From positions 1 to 7,518 of the forward strand of contig JAWLCG010000256.1 in the NCBI GenBank assembly GCA_041687295.1: 7,518 bases of DNA, written 5' to 3'. The notes beneath the pieces were generated by a model, which searched no databases, was not told where the DNA came from, and saw only the letters and a list, made by a program, of their open reading frames with translations. Below are positions 1 to 4,687 of the stretch, piece by piece. The position numbers and the translations under genes were made by a program. Positions within the stretch are counted from its first letter, which is position 1, and the number at the start of each line of letters is the position of its first letter. This DNA is from JAWLCG01 sp041687295. GTDB lineage: Bacteria > Planctomycetota > Phycisphaerae > SM23-33 > FEN-1343.

Positions 1-2
1 GC

Positions 3-158
3 CGAGGCTGGCCAACGGCAGGGTCGATACGTTACACTCTGTCATCGCGAAGGCTCCTTGAGGTTGCGGGCAAGAGCTGTGGTAAGTCCTTACCTTACAA
101 CTACAAGGGCCTTCGCGCTATTCTAAAATCCTTAAATCTGATGCAATATCCGGGCTAG
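3..158 (+). CDS. possible 3' end of an upstream gene (partial)
   Basis: This frame is open from the window edge to a TAG at 156-158 and encodes about 51 residues, ending in a plausible basic and hydrophobic tail (SLPYNYKGLRAILKSLNLMQ then YPG). I recognise no family. Two other frames are also open from the edge: frame 2 stops at 59-61 (ending VDTLHSVIAKAP) and frame 1 at about 122-124, so the choice of frame is uncertain. If the four genes downstream are immunity genes, this could be the C-terminus of a toxin or of another immunity protein, but nothing visible proves it. Confidence 0.25.
   Translation, partial: RGWPTAGSIRYTLSSRRLLEVAGKSCGKSLPYNYKGLRAILKSLNLMQYPG
95..124 (+). promoter_or_regulatory. 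possible sigma70-type promoter for the first SUKH gene
   Basis: TTACAA at 95-100 and TATTCT at 119-124, 18 bases apart, resemble -35 and -10 boxes. They sit in the only AT-rich stretch before the gene at 183. TAAAAT at 124-129 is an alternative -10. A small palindrome (GGTAAG, two bases, CTTACC) lies at 81-94. The site overlaps a possible upstream reading frame, so it is only a candidate. Confidence 0.2.
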
Positions 159-182
159 CACATCTTCTGCAGTGGTGGTACC

Positions 183-722
183 ATGACTTGTGATGACTAT
201 GATAGCATGTTGAGGCGGTTCGAAGACGCGTTGCGGCGGCGCAATCCGCTTCTTGCCAGTCGGCTCATGCCGGGTGTTCCCGCAGGCCGTATCCGACAGC
301 AGCTGCATGATTCTGGAGCTCAAGGGCACGTTGAACCTGTCTGCGCCTTGTTTTCCTGGAAAGACGGTTCTCGTTTGGATACCGCCTTCCCCAAGTCACT
401 GCTGAGCCCTTTTCCGAGATCGTCTTTCATGTTCATCCAGAGTCTGCTTATGATTGCGCACTTTGAGGCGTTTCCCGAGTTCGCAAAGTACCGACCGGAG
501 CTGTGCCCACTTGTTGGGCGGTACTTCCCGCTGTTCTGGGATGGATCGGTTACATGGCTTGCGGTTGATCTTGACGCATCCCAGCAGAGCCGAGTTGTGG
601 CCATATCACTGGAGGGCGACTACGGCCCCCGGCTGGTCCGCGAGACATTCGCGGCCTTCCTGGAGGAATCGACCTTGGCGAACGAGGAGGATCGCAGCAT
701 GGGTTGCCTGGAAGGTTCTTGA
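183..722 (+). CDS. SUKH (SMI1/KNR4) superfamily protein, probable immunity protein, copy 1
   Basis: A 179-residue soluble protein with no signal peptide or membrane segment. It shows the SUKH signature in order: a basic N-terminal helix region (residues 5-30), LFSWKDG (56-62), a central helical part, YFPLFWDGS (114-122), LAVDLD (126-131) and a C-terminal TFAAFLEE helix (155-162). In this superfamily the 'SWxxG ... FP.FWDG ... vDLD ... SFeeFl' pattern is typical. Many bacterial members are known or predicted to bind and neutralise a cognate nuclease or deaminase toxin of polymorphic toxin systems. Cytoplasmic location is inferred. The protein is a diverged paralogue of the next gene, with roughly a third of residues identical by eye. 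The ATG at 183 has only a weak GGTGG upstream; ATG 207 is an alternative. No toxin gene is visible, so the target is unknown. Base composition is less GC-rich than in the genes on the right. Confidence 0.8.
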   Translation: MTCDDYDSMLRRFEDALRRRNPLLASRLMPGVPAGRIRQQLHDSGAQGHVEPVCALFSWKDGSRLDTAFPKSLLSPFPRSSFMFIQSLLMIAHFEAFPEFAKYRPELCPLVGRYFPLFWDGSVTWLAVDLDASQQSRVVAISLEGDYGPRLVRETFAAFLEESTLANEEDRSMGCLEGS

Positions 723-770
723 TGCATCAGCACTGCCCCCGTTCACATGGCGCTTGCCCTGGAGAAGAAC

Positions 771-1316
771 ATGTATAGGGAGTTGCTTGGAGCCCTTGAG
801 ACTGCGGTGCGCAAGAGGAGCCCTGCTCTGGCCGAGTCCCTGCTACCGGGCTTGCCCGAGGGCACCATCGCGGCGATCCTGCATGAGACAGGTGTGACAG
901 GCGAGACGGAGCCGGTCCGTTCCCTTTACTCGTGGCACAACGGGATGGGACTTGACTCGGCGACCGCTCTGACAGAGGCCAGCCTGTTCCCCAGATCGGT
1001 ATATACGTTCCCCTCGCTGGATGAGATGCTCATCCACCGCGAGCAGTTCTCCGGGCTGGCGCAGGTTCTACCGGCTTTCGCGGAATGGCAGCGGTGGTTC
1101 TTTCCGGTCTTCTGGGATGGAGCCACGGGATACATCGCGGTGGACCTGGACTCCAGACAAGGGCGTGTCATCCTTCTCGATCCTGAATGGGGGGCCGAGC
1201 CCATGCGCGGGTACGCTTCGTTCGAGGAGTTCGTTGCGGATGCCATCAGGGCCAATGACGCGAATGACGAGCTGTCATGTTGGGGTTCCCACCCTAGAGA
1301 CCGCACTACAGACTAG
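771..1316 (+). CDS. SUKH (SMI1/KNR4) superfamily protein, probable immunity protein, copy 2
   Basis: A 181-residue soluble protein and tandem paralogue of the gene at 183. Its SUKH landmarks are LYSWHNG (residues 52-58), a long central helical region, FFPVFWDG (110-117), IAVDLD (122-127) and SFEEFVADAI (150-159). It is closer to the family consensus than copy 1. Members often act as immunity proteins that block a toxin domain by direct binding; that role here is inferred. I chose ATG 771 because GGAG at 761-764 lies six bases before it and because its first residue lines up with residue 5 of copy 1. ATG 747 would add eight residues and lacks a clear ribosome site. The gene starts 48 bases after the end of copy 1, so co-transcription is likely. 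The tail after residue 165 is polar and probably disordered. Confidence 0.83.
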   Translation: MYRELLGALETAVRKRSPALAESLLPGLPEGTIAAILHETGVTGETEPVRSLYSWHNGMGLDSATALTEASLFPRSVYTFPSLDEMLIHREQFSGLAQVLPAFAEWQRWFFPVFWDGATGYIAVDLDSRQGRVILLDPEWGAEPMRGYASFEEFVADAIRANDANDELSCWGSHPRDRTTD

Positions 1317-1340
1317 GAACGGAACGTGCCTAGAAAAAGG

Positions 1341-1394
1341 CGGGACAGTCAACTATTAACGGGTGCCATAATAGGTGACTGTCCCGGGTTTATC
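1341..1394. repeat. GGGACAGTC hairpin element, copy 1
   Basis: A long inverted repeat has arms at 1341-1357 and 1370-1386, 17 bases with a single mismatch, around a 12-base loop. The arm begins CGGGACAGTC and the other ends GACTGTCCCG. It is followed by CCCGGGTTTATC (1383-1394), a 12-base string that recurs exactly after the second copy at 2020-2067. From memory, GGGACAGTC-type hairpins recur in intergenic DNA of planctomycetes and some other bacteria and resemble REP elements; I could not check this. It could also act as a transcription terminator for the SUKH pair, although no T-run follows. Confidence 0.7.
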
Positions 1395-1445
1395 CGCGCC
1401 GCCGCTGGGTCCAGCGGCCGCGAGCGGGTAGAGAGTAGAAAGGGA

Positions 1446-1517
1446 GTAGTCGGGGATACTGCCCCGACACCGGGGCTGGGTAGGCCTGGGGATGTCGGGG
1501 AAGTATCCCCGACCTAC
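1446..1517. repeat. REPIN-like inverted pair of GTAG-type REP hairpins (GTCGGGG family)
   Basis: Two small hairpins stand in opposite orientation: 1449-1468 (arms GTCGGGG / CCCCGAC, 6-base loop) and 1494-1513 (same arms, 6-base loop). One is the reverse complement of the other at 19 of 20 positions. A GTAG lies at the outer left edge (1446-1449) and its complement CTAC at the outer right edge (1514-1517). A hairpin pair flanked by GTAG is the standard form of a REPIN, the DNA substrate mobilised by RAYT (REP-associated tyrosine) transposases. No RAYT gene is in the window. Confidence 0.72.
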
Positions 1518-1534
1518 TGGCTGTGAGGATCAAG

Positions 1535-1987
1535 ATGCCAGAATTTGACAGGGAGTTTGCGGCCGCCACAGGCGAGCCGGTTGAGTACCGTGGCCACCAG
1601 TTGATTCGCTTGGACCGACTTCCGTTGCATGGGGCGACTAAGGTCCGGGTGGTTTTTGAGGCGGTGAACTCGGAATGGCGTCAGGGGGTGCGTCTGAAAT
1701 GTGAGGGCCGTTTCCTTGTAAACGGGCGGGGTATACCTGGGAAAGGCGGGTTCGTCTTGTGGCCGGATACCGCACCGCCAGAGGTGGAGGTCGAGGTGAG
1801 TTCACCGACGAGCGAGGTACTGGTATACAACGTGTGGGACACCGGCGATGGCACGATACACTCGTGGCACAACGGTGCGGCAATGATCGTCGAGGATATC
1901 TCAGATGGCCGTCGATATCGATGCAACGATGGTGAAGCAGACGATGACTTCGATGACATAGTCTTCCGCGTGGAACGAGTGGCGTAA
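1535..1987 (+). CDS. unrecognised small protein, possible immunity-type gene
   Basis: A 150-residue acidic, soluble protein that I cannot assign to a named family. It has no signal peptide and no membrane segment. The first 100 residues alternate short hydrophobic strands and look like a beta-sandwich (for example KVRVVFEAV at 36-44, PEVEVEVSS at 82-90, EVLVYNVW at 94-101). A conserved-looking C-terminal block follows: WDTGDG (101-106), SWHNGAAMIVE (110-120), RRYRCNDGE (126-134) and the acidic run ADDDFDD (135-141). The start is ATG 1535, with a GAGG at 1525-1528 seven bases-odd upstream forming the ribosome site; GTG 1523 in the same frame is less likely. It sits between two SUKH genes and another small gene, so an immunity role is a guess from context. 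It is bracketed by related hairpin elements. Confidence 0.72.
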   Translation: MPEFDREFAAATGEPVEYRGHQLIRLDRLPLHGATKVRVVFEAVNSEWRQGVRLKCEGRFLVNGRGIPGKGGFVLWPDTAPPEVEVEVSSPTSEVLVYNVWDTGDGTIHSWHNGAAMIVEDISDGRRYRCNDGEADDDFDDIVFRVERVA

Positions 1988-2019
1988 TCAACCATTCGTC
2001 TAGGCCGGATATTGCATCC

Positions 2020-2067
2020 AAACCCGGGACAGTCACAGTGACTGTCCCGCTTTCTCCCGGGTTTATC
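2020..2067. repeat. GGGACAGTC hairpin element, copy 2
   Basis: A perfect inverted repeat has 12-base arms at 2025-2036 and 2038-2049 around a single central base; the arm reads CGGGACAGTCAC. An overlapping outer pair, AAACCCGGGA (2020-2029) and TCCCGGGTTT (2055-2064), gives an alternative fold. It ends with the same CCCGGGTTTATC (2056-2067) that ends copy 1. It lies 32 bases after the stop of the gene at 1535-1987 and may also help to end its transcript. Confidence 0.7.
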
Positions 2068-2120
2068 TATTTTTCCTTACCACGGCGAGAGCCAGCAGGG
2101 CACGAAGAATAGGGTGCATC

Positions 2121-2444
2121 ATGAATATCCGGAATGAGCGGCCTGCACAGACGTGGATTGGATTGGCCCATGTTCGGCCCATGTCTGGGAATACGGCACT
2201 TGGCAGTTCGACCGGTGCCTATGTGGCAGCCGTAGGTCTGGCTGATGATGCCGATACCTTTGTACGAATCGTTACTGCAAGACTCCATGACTACGACTTC
2301 CAGGTTGTTGAAATCGAGGACATTGAGCTGTTCGACAAACGATCAGAAAGGTTCAAGGTTGATCCTGAGGTTACGAGTATGGCGGCGTCTTTGAACATGG
2401 AGAGCCCCATCGCGCTGGCTACATTTCATGCATACAAGAAATGA
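2121..2444 (+). CDS. unrecognised 107-residue protein, possible immunity-type gene
   Basis: A small soluble protein that I cannot name. It reads TWIGLAHVRP near the start (11-20), then GAYVAAVGLADDADTFVRIV (32-51), a helix-like stretch, FQVVEIEDIELF (60-71) and a final strand ALATFHAY (98-105). The arrangement of strand, helix, 'VVEIEDIE' strand and C-terminal strand suggests a compact alpha/beta fold. Similar uncharacterised proteins occur in my memory of bacterial genomes, often near immunity-type genes; this is recollection, not evidence. The ATG at 2121 is preceded by AGGG at 2111-2114 at six bases, a good ribosome site. It closes the row of four + strand genes before the convergent right-hand block. 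Confidence 0.7.
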   Translation: MNIRNERPAQTWIGLAHVRPMSGNTALGSSTGAYVAAVGLADDADTFVRIVTARLHDYDFQVVEIEDIELFDKRSERFKVDPEVTSMAASLNMESPIALATFHAYKK

Positions 2445-2457
2445 CACGCTGAGGGTC

Positions 2458-2574
2458 ATGCTTCTTGGCCTCCTCTTGGTGGCCGTGGTGGGGAACGTCG
2501 CCGTTGGCGACTGCCTTTTTGCCCCAGGGATACTCAGGGATACTAGGGATACTAGGGACGGACCCTATTTTTAA
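2458..2574 (+). pseudogene. short signal-peptide-like ORF, possible gene remnant
   Basis: A 38-codon ORF starts 13 bases after the stop of the gene at 2121. It encodes MLLGLLLVAVVGNVAVGDC, a strongly hydrophobic N-terminus like a signal peptide, then changes into ILRDTRDTRDGPYF, which is only the translation of a 9-bp tandem repeat. GAGGG at 2451-2455 lies just before the ATG, a spacing shorter than usual. One reading is the 5' end of an exported-protein gene whose rest was replaced when the repeat arrived. It may equally be chance. Confidence 0.3.
2526..2574. repeat. AGGGATACT tandem repeat with AGGGACGGACCC tag
   Basis: AGGGATACT occurs at 2526-2534, 2536-2544 and 2545-2553, followed by AGGGACGGACCCTATTTTT (2554-2572). 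The last part resembles a recurrent intergenic tag that I recall from planctomycetes and relatives, and it is similar in style to the GGGACAGTC elements, but this could not be checked. Three nearly perfect units point to a recent slippage event. Confidence 0.55.
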
Positions 2575-2586
2575 GACCGACAGCTG

Positions 2587-2714
2587 GTAGGGCCGGCAAC
2601 TGTGTTGCCGGCGGAACGTCGCGCCGGGGATTCCGCCGGCAACGAGTTTCCGGCCCTACGGGCTGGAGTCGCCCACGGCCCGCGTTGCGCGAGCAACACA
2701 GTTGCTCGCCCTAC
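2587..2714. repeat. REPIN-like inverted pair of GTAG-type hairpins (GCAACTGTGTTGC family)
   Basis: The left hairpin has GTAG at 2587-2590, then arms GCCGGCAAC (2592-2600) and GTTGCCGGC (2604-2612) around the loop TGT. The right hairpin has arms GCGAGCAAC (2689-2697) and GTTGCTCGC (2701-2709) around the loop ACA, followed by CCTAC (2710-2714), the complement of GTAGG. Loop and inner stem are thus inverted copies, while the outer stem bases differ in a compensated way (CCGG against CGAG). A third copy of GCCGGCAAC at 2635-2643 with CCGGCCCTAC (2650-2659) gives a further nested inverted repeat with GTAGGGCCGG (2587-2596). This fits a RAYT-mobilised REPIN family. Confidence 0.7.
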
Positions 2715-2856
2715 GGGGGAGGGCTTGCTCCCTGGGCCCGGGTCCTGGGCCCGCCCGGTCTTCCCAGGCAGCCCCGCGTGCGATGAGGTGGGCGTCCTGG
2801 GTCCTGGCTACGGGCTACTGGCTACTACTCCGCCGCCGGGCCTCGCTGGCGCTCGA

Positions 2857-2904
2857 CCCGGCCTACGGGCTCCCCGGCCTACGGGCTCCCCGGCCTACGG
2901 GCAC
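2857..2904. repeat. 16-bp tandem repeat next to the carA stop codon
   Basis: The unit CCCGGCCTACGGGCTC is repeated three times with a period of 16 bases; GGCCTAC begins at 2860, 2876 and 2892, and the third unit decays after 2902. Each unit carries CTAC, the complement of GTAG. The array ends about ten bases from the carA stop at 2912-2914 and is GC-rich enough to fold in the carA transcript. Confidence 0.65.
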
Positions 2905-2911
2905 TGCCGGG

Positions 2912-4114
<1,203 letters not shown>

Positions 4115-4176
4115 CGTGGGGGGATCTCTCCGAGTGTAGTCGCTGCGCCGGATGCGCCCTCCGCGCGCTTCGGGAG

Positions 4177-4185
4177 AGTCTAGCA
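4177..4185 (-). promoter_or_regulatory. possible extended -10 promoter element for carA
   Basis: On the - strand the bases read TGCTAGACT, matching the extended -10 form TGnTAnnnT, about 62 bases before the carA start. No good -35 is present; TGGAAA lies about 16 bases further upstream. It would give a leader of roughly 55 bases and let carA be transcribed independently of secA. Weak evidence. Confidence 0.22.
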
Positions 4186-4265
4186 GACCGGCCCGAGGTT
4201 TCCAGCGAAAAACGAACACCCACAGCCGAGGCCGAGCGGGCCCCTCGTTGCGGGTTCGGCCCACG

Positions 4266-4410
4266 CCCACGGATTGCCATCCGTGGGGCTTGCGGGTGGG
4301 CCGCCCCCCTGCCGCCTGCACGTTCGGCCGGCAGGCGCTTTGGGGCTATGGGTGGGTTGAGCCAGCTTTGGACTGCCCGGCCACGAAACCCACGGATGGC
4401 AATCCGTGGG
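4266..4410. repeat. inverted pair of CCCACGGAT hairpins (REPIN-like)
   Basis: Two 22-base hairpins lie at 4266-4287 (arms CCCACGGAT / ATCCGTGGG, loop TGCC) and 4389-4410 (same arms, loop GGCA). The second is the exact reverse complement of the first, including the loop, so the pair forms a symmetric doublet with a 101-base spacer. The spacer has its own hairpin, CGCCTGC (4313-4319) with GCAGGCG (4331-4337). No GTAG is obvious at these hairpins, although GTGG, an allowed variant of the REP tetranucleotide, is part of the arm. Absence of drift between the two copies suggests recent arrival or active exchange. Confidence 0.7.
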
Positions 4411-4436
4411 CTTGGAGGAGGAACCGGCGGCCCGGC

Positions 4437-4670
4437 CTACGGCTTCTCGGCGCCGCAGCACTTTTTGTACTTTTTGCCCGAGCCGCAGGGGCAGGGGTCG
4501 TTTCGGCCGGGGGCCTTGTCGGCCTTGATCGGGTCGACCTTCTTGGTGTTGGCCAGCATCTCCTGCTCGGACTCGAGGTCGTCGGCGGAGCGGGTGGCGT
4601 TGGACAGGTCGGTCAGCTTGCGGTCCTTGAGCTTCTGCTGGAACCGTCGAAGGATGTTGTCGCCGGGCAT
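4437..4670 (-). CDS. small SEC-C zinc-motif protein
   Basis: A 77-residue protein. The N-terminal 50 residues are charged and probably helical (ILRRFQQKLKDRKLTDL at 6-22), followed by a linker and a C-terminal SEC-C motif, NDPCPCGSGKKYKKCCG (57-73). Cys60, Cys62, Cys71 and Cys72 match the zinc ligands of the motif. In SecA this motif binds zinc and contacts the export chaperone SecB and the ribosome; free-standing SEC-C proteins are common but mostly uncharacterised. The gene starts 17 bases after the secA stop, with GGAG (complement of 4677-4680) six bases before its ATG, so co-transcription and a function near SecA are likely but inferred. Its motif is almost identical to the tail of the adjacent SecA. 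Confidence 0.82.
   Translation of the reverse strand: MPGDNILRRFQQKLKDRKLTDLSNATRSADDLESEQEMLANTKKVDPIKADKAPGRNDPCPCGSGKKYKKCCGAEKP
4452..4508. repeat. direct repeat of SEC-C coding DNA, copy in the small gene
   Basis: These 57 bases match 4703-4759 in the secA 3' end at 53 positions. The offset is 251 bases, in the same orientation. Both encode GRNDPCPCGSGKK followed by YKKCCG or FKKCCG. Part of the match comes from amino-acid conservation, but the codons also agree. Confidence 0.75.
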
Positions 4671-4687
4671 CGGGTTCTCCGTAGGGG

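Larger units (their letters stand above)
2445..2911. other. convergent intergenic region, no convincing full gene
   Basis: This 467-base gap separates the + strand block of small genes from the - strand carA. It holds the short remnant-like ORF, the 9-bp tandem repeat, the GCAACTGTGTTGC hairpin pair and the 16-bp tandem repeat listed separately. Many further CTAC/GTAG tetranucleotides occur between 2710 and 2915. I see no tRNA, other RNA gene or complete coding region in it. Transcripts from both sides run into it, so its hairpins could serve as bidirectional terminators. Confidence 0.6.
4115..4436. other. intergenic region between the SEC-C gene and carA
   Basis: This 322-base gap lies between two genes on the same (-) strand. 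It contains the CCCACGGAT hairpin doublet and, nearer carA, a possible promoter element. Reading frames through it on both strands translate repeat DNA into strings such as TDGNPWAW and show no protein family. I see no RNA gene. The gap and the hairpins suggest that carA is not strictly co-transcribed with secA. Confidence 0.55.

Noticed and set aside
747..770. Start of the second SUKH gene at ATG 747
   Set aside because: ATG 771 has GGAG six bases upstream and fits the alignment with copy 1; 747 has no clear ribosome site.
1326..1526. A 66-codon + strand frame between the second SUKH gene and the next gene
   Set aside because: It is mostly a translation of the GGGACAGTC hairpin and the GTCGGGG hairpin pair, so it is unlikely to be a gene.
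1535..1987. Third SUKH protein, because of its SWHNG motif
   Set aside because: The motif is near the C-terminus instead of the first third, and the FPxFWDG and VDLD blocks are absent.
1341..2067. Integron gene cassette with attC sites
   Set aside because: The hairpins are nearly perfect palindromes without the paired R/L boxes and the GTTRRRY core of attC, and no integrase is visible.
2857..2904. CRISPR array
   Set aside because: The 16-bp units are directly adjacent with no spacers, and no cas gene is present.
4115..4321. Longer N-terminus for CarA (start at 4321)
   Set aside because: The extra 69 residues show no family similarity and run across one of the CCCACGGAT hairpins; CarA proteins normally start near ATG 4114.
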